DNA of 64,000 nt from Buttiauxella ferragutiae (GCF_001654915.1 NZ_LXEQ01000027.1); one strand, 5' to 3'. Numbered from the stretch's first letter, positions 42,694 through 52,092 are shown. A program made the numbers and translations. Notes: generated by a model from the letters alone, not told the origin.

Positions 42694-43035
42694 TCCCCTC
42701 TCAGGGCGCGGCAGTCGTCGCGTCCTGCTACTTTTCCCGTCTTATTAATCCCTTACGGATTGTTCTTAATTTCCTGCATTTTCCTTACGTTCCTCCATTC
42801 ACACCATGCAAATCTGTGATTGTTGTCTATATTTAACAAACCAGTGACAAATTGGTTGGTCGAATATGCCATGTAAACGAAGCATTCTGGCGGGTTCATC
42901 CACTCTAATTTTTATTGGCGTTATTAAAAACTGAACGGAAAATTTTTGGGCCGTAACACTTGGCCTGAGGTTTAAGGAAAGCCGTTACGTTAAGGCTTGT
43001 GCTCAAATTGTGAGCAAAACTATAGGAATTAATCG
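42694..43035. other. prfC-osmY intergenic region
   Basis: A hairpin with stem CAGGGCGCG (42702-42710) / CGCGTCCTG (42719-42727) is the likely prfC terminator. CTATATTTA near 42827 fits a sigma-S type -10 element and would leave an osmY leader of about 200 nt. No coding frame is supported. Confidence 0.4.
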
Positions 43036-43653
43036 ATGACTATGACTACGACTAAGATTTCTAAAACTCTGTTAGCTGTTGTTCTTGGCTCTGTGCTGGC
43101 AAGCGGTAGCGCTTTAGCAGAAGACAAGATGCTTAACAAAACCGAATCGACAGCGGACACAGCAGGCGAAAAAATTGATAGCTCCGTAAAAGACGTCGGT
43201 AATTTCATGGATGACAGCGCTATCACTGCGAAAGTGAAAGCCGCCCTGGTCGATCACAAAGATATTAAAAGTACCGATATCTCAGTGAAAACCGACAAAA
43301 AAATCGTCACGTTAAGTGGGTTCGTTGAAAGCCAGGCGCAGGCTGAGCAGGCCGTAACAGTTGCCAAAGGCGTGGAAGGGGTCTCTTCTGTCAGCGACAA
43401 ACTGCATGTGCGTGACGGGGCCGATAAATCAGTCAGCGGTTATGCAGGCGATACTGCTACCACCAGCGAAATTAAAGCTAAACTTTTAGCAGACGACATC
43501 GTGCCTTCGCGCCATGTGAAAGTTGAAACCACCGAAGGTGTAGTCCAGCTATCGGGTACTGTGGAATCAAGCGCGCAGTCCGAGCGGGCTGAAAGTGTTG
43601 CCAAAGCAGTTGATGGCGTTAAAAGCGTCAAAAACGACCTGAAAGTGAAGTAA
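43036..43653 (+). CDS. osmY: Periplasmic hyperosmotic stress protein OsmY
   Basis: Periplasmic chaperone-like protein of two BON domains, induced by osmotic stress and stationary phase through sigma-S in E. coli. 205 residues (E. coli 201). Signal peptide ending ASGSALA|ED near residue 28; BON1 about 58-125 (DSAITAKVKAALVDHKDI), BON2 about 137-205 (TTSEIKAKLLADDIV). AGGA lies 8 nt before the ATG. Confidence 0.95.
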   Translation: MTMTTTKISKTLLAVVLGSVLASGSALAEDKMLNKTESTADTAGEKIDSSVKDVGNFMDDSAITAKVKAALVDHKDIKSTDISVKTDKKIVTLSGFVESQAQAEQAVTVAKGVEGVSSVSDKLHVRDGADKSVSGYAGDTATTSEIKAKLLADDIVPSRHVKVETTEGVVQLSGTVESSAQSERAESVAKAVDGVKSVKNDLKVK

Positions 43654-43797
43654 CCGATCAATCGAAACTTTCTCCTCTGGTTATGCCGGGGGAGTCAGTA
43701 ACCAAGTAAGCAACATCAATACCAAATATCGCCAATGAGTGCGCATCCCGCACCCATCCAGAAGCGATTCGGGTTCACTATGGTTAAGGAGAGGCTT

Positions 43798-43959
43798 ATG
43801 TTTCGTTGGGGCATTATTTTTCTGGTCATTGCGTTGATTGCAGCAGCACTGGGTTTTGGTACTCTTGCGGGTACTGCGGCAGGTGCTGCAAAAATTGTCT
43901 TTGTGGTAGGTATTATTCTGTTCCTGGTTAGCCTGTTTATGGGCCGAAAACGCCCATAG
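43798..43959 (+). CDS. ytjA: YtjA, DUF1328 small membrane protein
   Basis: 53 residues with two membrane segments and a basic C-terminus (GRKRP), almost identical to E. coli YtjA. The ATG at 43798 follows AAGGAGAGGCTT; the longer frame from 43735 is not supported. Function unknown; often stress-associated next to osmY. A strong terminator follows. Confidence 0.93.
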   Translation: MFRWGIIFLVIALIAAALGFGTLAGTAAGAAKIVFVVGIILFLVSLFMGRKRP

Positions 43960-43995
43960 CGATTTTTACGTGCTATAACCATTAGAGACAGACCA

Positions 43996-44030
43996 GAGAG
44001 CCAGTCTATTTAGACTGGCTCTCGCGTTTT
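43996..44030 (+). terminator. Terminator downstream of ytjA
   Basis: Perfect 13-bp stem GAGAGCCAGTCTA (43996-44008) / TAGACTGGCTCTC (44011-44023), then CGCGTTTTT. Confidence 0.85.
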
Positions 44031-44084
44031 TAAGCGACTAACAAATAACCAATAATAAATATCCTTTAGATTAAGGAAAGCAGG

Positions 44085-45158
44085 GTGGGACAAAGAATAC
44101 CCGTAACGCTCGGCAACATTGCGCCGCTTGCGCTTCCAACGTTTCGTCCAGGAAAACTCGCCATTATTTGTGAAGGTGGCGGGCAGCGTGGGATATTTAC
44201 AGCCGGCGTGCTGGACGAGTTTATGCGCGCTAACTTCAACCCGTTCGATCTCTTCTTAGGCACCTCCGCGGGTGCGCAAAACCTTTCCGCTTATGTTTGT
44301 CACCAGCCTGGTTATGCCAGAAGAGTGATCACCCGTTTTACCACGACCCGTGAATTTTTTGATCCTCTGCGCTTTGTGCGTGGCGGGCATCTTATCGATC
44401 TCGACTGGCTGGTTGAGGCCACATCGTCAAAAATTCCGCTCTCAATGTCGAGCGCGGAAAAACTGTTTGAGTCCGGTAAAGCGTTCTATATGTGCGCCTG
44501 TCGCAGTGATGATTACACCCCAGGTTACTTTTCGCCGAACAGCACAAGTTGGCTGAATATCCTCAAAGCCTCCAGCGCCATCCCGGGTTTTTACCGTAGC
44601 GGGGTAGAGATTGATGGCATCGGTTATCAGGATGGTGGAATAAGCGATGCGATTCCGGTTCGCGAAGCCGTGCGCCTGGGGGCTGATACGTTGGTGGTTA
44701 TCCGTACTGTTCCTTCGCAAATGTATTACACGCCTGAATGGTTTAAACGCATGGAGCGCTGGCTTGGCGATAGCAGCCTGCAACCGTTGCTCCATTTGGT
44801 GAAACATCACGAGGCAAGTTATCGTGAGATACAGAATTTTATTGAAAAGCCACCGGGCAAACTGCGTATTTTCGAAATCTATCCGCCGAAGCCACTGATG
44901 AGCATGGCGCTTGGCAGCCGAATGCCCGCGCTGAATACGGACTATAAAACGGGCCGTTTATGCGGGCGCTATTTCCTTGCTACTGTGGGTAAACTGCTGG
45001 CGGCTCAACCGCCGATAAAACGCCATCATCCGCGTATTATCGTGCCAGGCCCGGTTGTGGTTGCGCCGGGAATCGTGACGCATGAGCCTTTATCTCAGGC
45101 GGTGATTGAAACCCCAGAGGCGAACGATTCCACCTTTAATAATGAGGGTACGGCGTGA
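44085..45158 (+). CDS. yjjU: Patatin-like phospholipase YjjU
   Basis: 357 residues, same length as E. coli YjjU. Patatin motifs: oxyanion GGGQRG (about residues 31-36), nucleophile GTSAG (about 59-63) and the catalytic dyad aspartate in QDGGISDAIP. Predicted esterase/phospholipase; physiological lipid unknown. The start is GTG at 44085 with AAGGAAAG upstream. Its stop overlaps the GTG of yjjV (GTGA), so the pair is coupled. Confidence 0.92.
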   Translation: MGQRIPVTLGNIAPLALPTFRPGKLAIICEGGGQRGIFTAGVLDEFMRANFNPFDLFLGTSAGAQNLSAYVCHQPGYARRVITRFTTTREFFDPLRFVRGGHLIDLDWLVEATSSKIPLSMSSAEKLFESGKAFYMCACRSDDYTPGYFSPNSTSWLNILKASSAIPGFYRSGVEIDGIGYQDGGISDAIPVREAVRLGADTLVVIRTVPSQMYYTPEWFKRMERWLGDSSLQPLLHLVKHHEASYREIQNFIEKPPGKLRIFEIYPPKPLMSMALGSRMPALNTDYKTGRLCGRYFLATVGKLLAAQPPIKRHHPRIIVPGPVVVAPGIVTHEPLSQAVIETPEANDSTFNNEGTA

Positions 45159-45934
45159 CAATGACTTTTTACGATACGCATTGTCACTTCGACTTCCCGC
45201 CGTTTAGCAATAACGAAGCCAGTAGTCTGGCGCTTGCTGCACAAGCGGGTGTCGAAAAAATTATCGTTCCAGCCATTGAAGCCGAGCGCTTTGGTGTCGT
45301 TCTGGCTCTGGCCGACAATTATCCGCCGTTGTATGCCGCGCTGGGCTTGCACCCGATTGTGATTCACAAACACCAGGATGCGTCACTGGCGTTGCTGGAA
45401 CATCATCTGCAACAACGTCCGAAAAAGCTTGTGGCAATTGGCGAGATCGGTCTTGATCTCTATATGGATAATCCGCTTTTTGAGAAACAAGAAGCGATGC
45501 TCGATGCGCAGTTAAAGCTGGCAAAACGTTATGATTTGCCGGTCATCCTTCATTCACGTCGTACCCACGACAAACTCGCTGCCCATTTAAAACGCCACGA
45601 TTTACCGCGAGCCGGTGTGGTGCATGGTTTTTCGGGCAGCCTGCAACAGGCTGAACGTTTTGTGGCATTGGGCTACAAGATTGGGGTGGGGGGAACCATA
45701 ACCTATCCGCGAGCCAGCAAAACGCGCGATGTGATGGCGCAACTACCGCTCAGCGCGTTGGTGCTGGAAACGGATGCGCCCGATATGCCACTCAATGGCT
45801 GGCAAGGACAGGCTAATCGTCCGGAACGCATTGTTGAGGTTTTTCAAACCCTTTGTTCTCTCCGTTCTGAACCTGCGGATGTTATCGCAGATACTTTCAT
45901 TCATAACTGCAATGAATTATTCAATCTGAAATAG
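45155..45934 (+). CDS. yjjV: TatD-family metal-dependent hydrolase YjjV
   Basis: 259 residues, as in E. coli. TIM-barrel hydrolase with metal motifs DTHCHFDF at the N-terminus, GEIGLD (about residue 97), LHSRRTHD, VHGFSG and LETDAPD. Likely a DNase or other phosphohydrolase, substrate not established by the sequence. GTG 45155 (GAGG 7 nt upstream) is preferred over ATG 45161. Confidence 0.92.
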   Translation: MTMTFYDTHCHFDFPPFSNNEASSLALAAQAGVEKIIVPAIEAERFGVVLALADNYPPLYAALGLHPIVIHKHQDASLALLEHHLQQRPKKLVAIGEIGLDLYMDNPLFEKQEAMLDAQLKLAKRYDLPVILHSRRTHDKLAAHLKRHDLPRAGVVHGFSGSLQQAERFVALGYKIGVGGTITYPRASKTRDVMAQLPLSALVLETDAPDMPLNGWQGQANRPERIVEVFQTLCSLRSEPADVIADTFIHNCNELFNLK

Positions 45935-45946
45935 TCAGTAACAAAA

Positions 45947-45962
45947 TGTGATCCAGCTCACC
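45947..45962. promoter_or_regulatory. CRP site upstream of the nucleoside transporter gene
   Basis: TGTGATCCAGCTCACC matches the CRP palindrome at 9 of 10 conserved positions, about 140 bp before the transporter start. Nucleoside transporter genes are typically CRP/CytR controlled; no CytR box is claimed. Confidence 0.65.
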
Positions 45963-46102
45963 TTATAAGATAAACGTTTCCATGAATGTGTATAAATACG
46001 TGATTGCCGTTCCATTTGCTGGCTTCCCTGCCGTTATAATCCCGCCAGTTGTCGGTTTTTAGCTCGCTTTCACTTTTATCAACTAATACACAGGGATTCT
46101 GT

Positions 46103-47383
46103 ATGCAACTCTTCATGGGATTGATCGGCATGATCGTTCTGCTGCTGATCGCCGTTTTACTTTCCAGTCATCGCAAAGCGATTAATCTTCGCACTGTTCT
46201 GGGCGCATGGATTATCCAGGTCGGCATCGGTGCTCTTATCCTGTATGTTCCGGTCGGTCGTAAAGTTCTGTTGGCCATGTCTGAAGGTGTCGCTAACGTT
46301 ATCGCTTACGGTAACGCCGGTATTTCCTTCCTGTTTGGTGGCCTGGTTTCGGACAAAATGTTCGAAGTCTTTGGCGGCGGCGGCTTTGTATTTGCCCTGC
46401 GCGTTCTGCCAATCATTGTCTTCTTTTCCTCACTGATTGCAGTGCTTTACTACTTGGGCATCATGCAGTTAGTGATTCGTGTTCTCGGCGGCGGCCTGCG
46501 TAAGTTGCTGAAAACCTCTCGCACTGAATCCCTGTCTGCGACAGCCAACATCTTTGTTGGCCAGACTGAAGCTCCGCTGGTGGTCCGTCCTTATATCGCG
46601 ACCATGACGCGTTCAGAACTTTTCGCCGTCATGTGTGGTGGTTTGGCATCCGTGGCAGGTTCCGTGTTGGCCGGTTACGCACAAATGGGCGTACCGCTAG
46701 AATATCTGATTGCAGCATCCTTCATGGCGGCACCCGGCGGTTTACTGTTTGCAAAAATCATCCTGCCTGAAACAGAAACACCAAACGATGCACCAGAGCT
46801 GGAATCCATGAAAAATGATCCAGATCGCCCAGCGAACGTGCTGGATGCTGCGGCATCAGGTGCAGCTTCGGGTATGCAGTTGGCTCTAAACGTAGGCGCA
46901 ATGTTGCTGGCGTTTGTGGCTCTGATTGCCTTACTGAACGGGATGCTTTCTGGCATTGGCGGCTGGTTGTTTAACTACCCGCAACTGTCGATGGAACTGA
47001 TCCTTGGTTGGGTGTTCTCACCGCTGGCGTGGGTTATCGGTGTGCCATGGAGCGAAGCTAACGTTGCGGGTTCCTTCATCGGCCAAAAACTGATCATCAA
47101 CGAATTTGTCGCCTACCTGAACTTCGGGGAATACCTGAAAGATGACGCCACCGTTGCGGCAGCAGGCCTGCAAGTTCTTTCAGATCACACCAAAGCCATT
47201 ATTTCCTTCGCGCTGTGTGGTTTTGCTAACCTTTCTTCTATCGCTATCCTGATTGGTGGCCTGGGAAGCATGGCTCCAAACCGCCGTCACGATATTGCTC
47301 AGCTTGGCCTGAAGGCTGTAGCAGCAGGTACCTTGTCTAACCTGATGAGTGCGACAATTGCCGGGGTGTTCCTGTCATTATAA
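46103..47383 (+). CDS. Concentrative nucleoside transporter, NupC/NupX family
   Basis: 426 residues, inner-membrane H+- or Na+-coupled nucleoside importer (CNT family). Hallmarks: FVFALRVLPIIVFFSSLIAVLYYLG, the re-entrant loop region NIFVGQTEAPLVVRPYI with the substrate-site glutamine and glutamate, and GFANLSSIAILIGGLG. Start at ATG 46103 with AGGGA upstream; the frame is open from 46049. It lies directly upstream of deoCABD, where E. coli has yjjW-yjjI, so it likely supplies nucleosides to that pathway. Closer to NupX-type than to NupC by length. Confidence 0.88.
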   Translation: MQLFMGLIGMIVLLLIAVLLSSHRKAINLRTVLGAWIIQVGIGALILYVPVGRKVLLAMSEGVANVIAYGNAGISFLFGGLVSDKMFEVFGGGGFVFALRVLPIIVFFSSLIAVLYYLGIMQLVIRVLGGGLRKLLKTSRTESLSATANIFVGQTEAPLVVRPYIATMTRSELFAVMCGGLASVAGSVLAGYAQMGVPLEYLIAASFMAAPGGLLFAKIILPETETPNDAPELESMKNDPDRPANVLDAAASGAASGMQLALNVGAMLLAFVALIALLNGMLSGIGGWLFNYPQLSMELILGWVFSPLAWVIGVPWSEANVAGSFIGQKLIINEFVAYLNFGEYLKDDATVAAAGLQVLSDHTKAIISFALCGFANLSSIAILIGGLGSMAPNRRHDIAQLGLKAVAAGTLSNLMSATIAGVFLSL

Positions 47384-47391
47384 AAAGGTGA

Positions 47392-47407
47392 TGTTAAAAT
47401 TATAACA
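47392..47407. promoter_or_regulatory. DeoR-type operator, distal
   Basis: TGTTAAAATTATAACA, a 16-bp near-perfect palindrome like the E. coli DeoR operator (TGTTAGAATTCTAACA), 9 bp after the transporter stop and 177 bp from the proximal operator. Confidence 0.75.
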
Positions 47408-47421
47408 TCCCTGTGAAATCA

Positions 47422-47450
47422 ATGGTCGGCACTTTTGCCGGCCATTTTTT
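47422..47450 (+). terminator. Terminator of the nucleoside transporter gene
   Basis: Stem ATGGTCGGCA / TGCCGGCCAT with 3-4 nt loop followed by TTTTTT. Confidence 0.85.
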
Positions 47451-47533
47451 TATATTTGAATCACATTTTTACTCTATCTAACCTTGTTAAATCACATATA
47501 CTGTACAAAGCATGTAATTTCTCCTTTGGCTTT

Positions 47534-47549
47534 TGTGAAGCGAGACACA
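47534..47549. promoter_or_regulatory. CRP site upstream of deoC
   Basis: TGTGAAGCGAGACACA matches CRP with one mismatch in the right half, 20 bp before the proximal DeoR-type operator. Confidence 0.6.
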
Positions 47550-47568
47550 ATATTATCAAGATGGTGAA

Positions 47569-47584
47569 TGTTATAATTATAACA
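47569..47584. promoter_or_regulatory. DeoR-type operator, proximal
   Basis: TGTTATAATTATAACA, a perfect 16-bp palindrome of DeoR type, 140 bp before the deoC start. Confidence 0.8.
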
Positions 47585-47723
47585 TTGCTACATATGATGT
47601 GCGGTGAGAAGGATCTCAACGTGACGGTGACCCGTGTTACCTCTGCTCTTCAAGGAACCAAGTCCGCTCCAACGTGTTGAGTTTCGAAGCCAGAGACTTC
47701 TATATCTTTTGTTGGAGAGTGTT

Positions 47724-48503
47724 ATGACCGATTTAACTGCAAGCAGTCTGCGTGCCCTGAAATTGATGGACCTGACTACCCTGAACGACGATGACACCAA
47801 TGAAAAAGTGGTAGCACTTTGTCATCAGGCCAAAACAGCGGTAGGTAATACTGCGGCGATCTGCATTTATCCTCGTTTCATCCCAATTGCTCGTAAAACT
47901 CTGAATGCCCAGGGCACTCCTGAGATCCGCATTGCTACCGTGACCAACTTCCCACACGGCAACGACGACATCGAAATTGCGCTGGCTGAAACCCGCGCGG
48001 CTATCGCTTACGGTGCCGACGAAGTTGACGTGGTGTTCCCATACCGCGCGCTGATCGCGGGTAACGAACAAGTGGGTTTTGACCTGGTGAAAGCCTGTAA
48101 AGAAGCCTGTGCTGCGGCAAACGTTTTGCTGAAAGTGATCATCGAAACCGGCGAGCTGAAAGAAGAAGCCCTGATTCGTAAAGCGTCGGAAATTTCTATC
48201 AAAGCCGGTGCTGATTTCATCAAAACCTCTACCGGTAAAGTACCGGTCAATGCCACGCCGGAAAGCGCTCGCATCATGATGGAAGTGATCCGTGATATGG
48301 GCGTTGAGAAAACCGTTGGTTTCAAACCAGCCGGTGGCGTGCGTACTGCTGAAGATGCGGCGCTGTTCCTGTCTATCGCGGATGAACTGTTTGGTGCTGA
48401 CTGGGCTGATTCCCGTCACTACCGTTTTGGTGCGTCCAGCCTGCTCGCGAGCCTGTTAAAAACGCTGGGTCACGGTGACGGCAAAAGCGCCAGCGGCTAC
48501 TAA
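47724..48503 (+). CDS. deoC: Deoxyribose-phosphate aldolase DeoC
   Basis: Class I aldolase splitting 2-deoxyribose 5-phosphate into glyceraldehyde 3-phosphate and acetaldehyde. 259 residues, as in E. coli. Schiff-base lysine in DFIKTSTGK (about residue 167), substrate motifs EVDVVFPYRA and VGFKPAGGVRT. TTGGAGAG lies before the ATG at 47724; upstream frame extension is rejected. First gene of deoCABD, controlled by DeoR and CRP in E. coli; both kinds of site are visible upstream. Confidence 0.97.
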   Translation: MTDLTASSLRALKLMDLTTLNDDDTNEKVVALCHQAKTAVGNTAAICIYPRFIPIARKTLNAQGTPEIRIATVTNFPHGNDDIEIALAETRAAIAYGADEVDVVFPYRALIAGNEQVGFDLVKACKEACAAANVLLKVIIETGELKEEALIRKASEISIKAGADFIKTSTGKVPVNATPESARIMMEVIRDMGVEKTVGFKPAGGVRTAEDAALFLSIADELFGADWADSRHYRFGASSLLASLLKTLGHGDGKSASGY

Positions 48504-48512
48504 TCTCTTCCT

Positions 48513-48533
48513 TGCGGCGGTTTCCCCGCCGCA
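48513..48533 (+). other. Intercistronic hairpin deoC-deoA
   Basis: TGCGGCGG (48513-48520) / CCGCCGCA (48526-48533) in the 58-bp gap. It may stabilise deoC mRNA or attenuate readthrough. Confidence 0.5.
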
Positions 48534-48561
48534 TTTCACCTGATGAATTCAGGGGGTTACC

Positions 48562-49881
48562 TTGTTCCTCGCTCAAGAAATTATTCGTAAAAAACGTGAT
48601 GGTCATGCGCTAAGCGATGAGGAAATTCGTTTCTTCATCAATGGTATTCGGGATAACACTATCTCTGAAGGGCAGATTGCAGCACTGGCAATGACCATTT
48701 TCTTCCACGACATGACTATGCCGGAACGCGTATCTCTGACCATGGCGATGCGAGATTCAGGAACCGTGCTGGACTGGAAGAGCCTCAATCTGAACGGCCC
48801 AATCGTTGATAAACACTCAACGGGCGGCGTCGGTGATGTGACTTCATTAATGCTTGGCCCAATGGTGGCGGCATGTGGCGGTTACATCCCAATGATTTCT
48901 GGCCGTGGTTTAGGCCATACCGGTGGTACGCTCGATAAACTCGAAGCAATCCCTGGATTTGATATTTTCCCGGACGATAACCGTTTCCGCGACATTATTA
49001 AAAACGTCGGCGTGGCAATTATCGGCCAGACAAACTCGCTTGCTCCGGCGGACAAACGCTTCTACGCCACGCGTGACATTACCGCGACCGTAGACTCCAT
49101 CCCGCTGATTACCGCTTCCATTCTGGCGAAGAAACTGGCCGAAGGCCTGGATGCGCTGGTGATGGACGTGAAAGTCGGCAGCGGTGCATTTATGCCGACT
49201 TATGAGCTTTCTGAATTGCTCGCCGAAGCGATTGTTGGCGTGGCAAATGGCGCAGGCGTTAAAACCACTGCGCTGCTGACCGACATGAACCAGGTGCTGG
49301 CCTCCAGCGCAGGTAATGCGGTTGAAGTTCGCGAAGCGGTGCAATTCCTGACCGGCGAATACCGCAACCCGCGCCTGCATGAAGTCACCATGGCGCTGTG
49401 CGTGGAAATGTTACTTTCCGGCAATCTGGCAAAAGATGACGCCGAAGCCCGCCAGAAACTGCAAGCGGTGCTCGATAACGGTAAAGCGGCTGAAGTGTTT
49501 GGTCGCATGGTTGCGGCGCAAAAAGGCCCGACAGACTTCGTCGAAAACTATGCGAAGTACCTGCCAACCGCCGTGCTGAGCAAAGCGGTTTATGCAGATA
49601 AAAATGGCTTCATCTCCGAAATGGACACCCGCGCGCTAGGTATGGCGGTGGTAGCGATGGGCGGCGGTCGTCGTCAGGCTTCTGATTCCCTGGATTACAG
49701 CGTCGGCTTCACCGATATGGTGCGCCTGGGCGATAGCGTTGAGATTTCTCGCCCGTTAGCGGTGATTCACGCTGCAAGCGAAAGTCAGTGGCAAGAAGCG
49801 GCTCGTGCGGTTAAAGCGGCAATTAAAGTTAACGATACGGCACCGGCTAAAACGCCAGACGTTTATCGCCGTATTAGCTAA
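48562..49881 (+). CDS. deoA: Thymidine phosphorylase DeoA
   Basis: Phosphorolyses thymidine and deoxyuridine to the base and deoxyribose 1-phosphate. 439 residues (E. coli 440). Signature KHSTGGVGD (phosphate site) near residue 84, [14 protein letters not shown], and [12 protein letters not shown]. The start is TTG at 48562, as in E. coli, with GGGGG 5 nt upstream. Second gene of deoCABD. Confidence 0.96.
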
Positions 49882-49909
49882 ATGCTGGCATACTGATCTG
49901 ATCACTTTT

Positions 49910-49931
49910 TGAAACGCTCTCGGGCGTTTCA
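49910..49931 (+). other. Intercistronic hairpin deoA-deoB
   Basis: TGAAACGC (49910-49917) / GCGTTTCA (49924-49931) in the 73-bp gap. Confidence 0.45.
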
Positions 49932-49954
49932 GGCGCAACGACGCAGGAGAAATT

Positions 49955-51178
49955 ATGAAACGTGCATTTATTATGGTGCTGGACTCTTTCGGCATTGGCG
50001 CGACTGAAGATGCTGACCGCTTTGGCGACGTTGGCTCTGATACCTTCGGCCATATCGCGCAAGCTTGTGCAAATGGCGAAGCCGACAAAGGCCGTAAAGG
50101 GCCACTGCATTTGCCTAACCTGACTCGCCTGGGTCTGGTGAAAGCGGCTGAAGGTTCTACCGGTAAAATCCCGGCGGGTATGGACGGTAACGCAGAAGTT
50201 ATCGGTGCATACGGTTGGGCGCATGAACTTTCGTCTGGTAAAGACACTCCGTCAGGCCACTGGGAAATCGCCGGTGTTCCTGTGCTGTTCGAGTGGGGCT
50301 ACTTCTCCGATACCCAAAACAGCTTCCCGCAAGAATTGCTGGATAAACTGGTCGAGCGCGCAAACCTGCCAGGTTACCTCGGTAACTGCCACTCTTCCGG
50401 TACTGTGATTCTGGATGAACTGGGCGAAGAGCATATGAAAACCGGCAAGCCGATTTTCTATACCTCCGCTGACTCCGTGTTCCAGATTGCCTGCCATGAA
50501 GAAACCTACGGCCTCGATAAACTCTACGAACTGTGCGAAATCGCCCGCGAAGAGTTGACCGAAGGCGGCTACAACATTGGTCGCGTTATCGCGCGTCCGT
50601 TTGTTGGTGACAAAGCGGGTAACTTCCAGCGTACCGGCAACCGCCATGATCTGGCTGTTGAACCGCCAGCACCAACCGTGTTGAAAAAACTGGTTGATGA
50701 GAAAAATGGTCAGGTTGTTTCCGTGGGTAAAATCGCAGATATCTATGCTGAAGTCGGTATCACCAAAAAAGTGAAAGCGACCGGTCTGGATGCGCTGTTT
50801 GACGCGACAATTACCGAGATGAAAGAAGCGGGTGACGACACTATCGTGTTCACCAACTTCGTCGATTTCGACTCCTCTTACGGTCACCGTCGTGACGTAG
50901 CAGGTTATGCCGCCGCGCTGGAACTGTTCGACCGTCGTCTGCCAGAACTGATGGAATTGCTGAAAGAGGACGATATTCTGATCCTCACCGCTGACCACGG
51001 TTGTGACCCAACCTGGCAAGGTACTGACCATACTCGCGAACACATTCCGGTATTGGTCTACGGCCCGAAAGTGAAAGCTGGCTCTCTGGGCCATCGTGAA
51101 ACCTTCGCGGATATCGGCCAGACCGTGGCGAAACACTTTGGTGTTTCAGATATGGACTACGGCAAGAACATGCTGTGA
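49955..51178 (+). CDS. deoB: Phosphopentomutase DeoB
   Basis: Interconverts (deoxy)ribose 1- and 5-phosphates. 407 residues, as in E. coli. Alkaline-phosphatase superfamily metal-binding motifs: MVLDSFGIGA at the N-terminus, GNCHSSGT, the threonine nucleophile region KDTPSGHWE, and C-terminal LTADHGCDPTWQGTDHTREH. CAGGAG precedes the ATG. An ERIC element begins at the last base of its stop codon. Confidence 0.97.
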   Translation: MKRAFIMVLDSFGIGATEDADRFGDVGSDTFGHIAQACANGEADKGRKGPLHLPNLTRLGLVKAAEGSTGKIPAGMDGNAEVIGAYGWAHELSSGKDTPSGHWEIAGVPVLFEWGYFSDTQNSFPQELLDKLVERANLPGYLGNCHSSGTVILDELGEEHMKTGKPIFYTSADSVFQIACHEETYGLDKLYELCEIAREELTEGGYNIGRVIARPFVGDKAGNFQRTGNRHDLAVEPPAPTVLKKLVDEKNGQVVSVGKIADIYAEVGITKKVKATGLDALFDATITEMKEAGDDTIVFTNFVDFDSSYGHRRDVAGYAAALELFDRRLPELMELLKEDDILILTADHGCDPTWQGTDHTREHIPVLVYGPKVKAGSLGHRETFADIGQTVAKHFGVSDMDYGKNML

Positions 51179-51302
51179 TACCCGTCATTCTTCGAGCCGC
51201 AGGGGTGTTGGCTGCAAAAGCTCACCCCAGTCACTTACTCAAGTAAGCTCCTGGGGATTCGCTTTCTTGCCGCCTACCTGCGACTCGAATTATTTAGGGT
51301 AT
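51178..51302. repeat. ERIC element (full length)
   Basis: About 125 bp with ERIC termini (ATACCCGTCATTCTTCGAGC ... CGAATTATTTAGGGTAT) and the central hairpin containing CTCACCCCAGTCACTTACT and AAGTAAGCTCCTGGGGATTC, the sequences targeted by standard ERIC primers. It occupies most of the deoB-deoD gap and would be transcribed in the deo mRNA. Confidence 0.92.
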
Positions 51303-51372
51303 ATGGATTACAGATTTGGGTGAGATGTTTTATCCGCCCAGACGTTAACCTCTTAAAACAAGGAATAAAAAC

Positions 51373-52092
51373 ATGGCAACGCCACACATTAATGCAGAAA
51401 TGGGTGATTTCGCAGACGTCGTTTTGATGCCAGGCGACCCGCTGCGCGCAAAACATATCGCTGAAACTTTCCTTGAAGATGTTCGTGAAGTGAACAACGT
51501 GCGTGGCATGTTGGGCTTCACCGGGACTTACAAAGGCCGCAAAATTTCTGTAATGGGCCACGGCATGGGTATCCCATCCTGCTCGATTTACACCAAAGAG
51601 CTGATCACAGATTTCGGCGTGAAGAAAATCATCCGTGTGGGTTCTTGCGGTGCAGTACGTATGGATGTGAAATTGCGTGACGTGGTTATCGGCATGGGTG
51701 CTTGCACCGATTCCAAAGTGAACCGTCTGCGTTTCAAAGACCATGACTTCGCTGCAATCGCTGATTTCGACATGGTGCGTAACGCGGTTGATGCAGCTAA
51801 AGCGCTGGGCGTTGATGCTCGCGTGGGCAACATCTTCTCTGCAGACCTGTTCTACTCCCCAGACCCGACTATGTTCGACGTGATGGAAAAATACGGCATC
51901 CTGGGTGTGGAAATGGAAGCCGCGGGCATCTACGGCGTGGCAGCAGAATTTGGTGCTAAAGCACTGACCATCTGCACCGTGTCTGACCATATCCGTACTC
52001 ACGAGCAGACTACTGCTGAAGAGCGCCAGACAACCTTTAACGACATGATCAAGATCGCTCTTGAATCTGTGTTACTGGGCGACAAAGAGTAA
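51373..52092 (+). CDS. deoD: Purine nucleoside phosphorylase DeoD
   Basis: Hexameric enzyme phosphorolysing purine (deoxy)nucleosides. 239 residues, as in E. coli. VVLMPGDPLRAKHIAE (phosphate site), GMGIPSCSIYTKEL, GSCGAV, GVEMEAAG and the catalytic aspartate in TVSDHI are present. AAGGAA precedes the ATG. Last gene of deo; separated from deoB by an ERIC element and followed by a strong terminator. Confidence 0.97.
   Translation: MATPHINAEMGDFADVVLMPGDPLRAKHIAETFLEDVREVNNVRGMLGFTGTYKGRKISVMGHGMGIPSCSIYTKELITDFGVKKIIRVGSCGAVRMDVKLRDVVIGMGACTDSKVNRLRFKDHDFAAIADFDMVRNAVDAAKALGVDARVGNIFSADLFYSPDPTMFDVMEKYGILGVEMEAAGIYGVAAEFGAKALTICTVSDHIRTHEQTTAEERQTTFNDMIKIALESVLLGDKE

Noticed and set aside
47435..47680. 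81-codon plus-strand frame between the transporter and deoC
   Set aside because: It starts inside the terminator and runs over the CRP and DeoR-type sites; this is promoter DNA.
50252..51136. Long minus-strand frame (294 codons) opposite deoB, and a similar one at 51274-52002 opposite deoD
   Set aside because: Antisense frames in strongly biased conserved genes; products are rich in His/Phe/Gln repeats and match no family.
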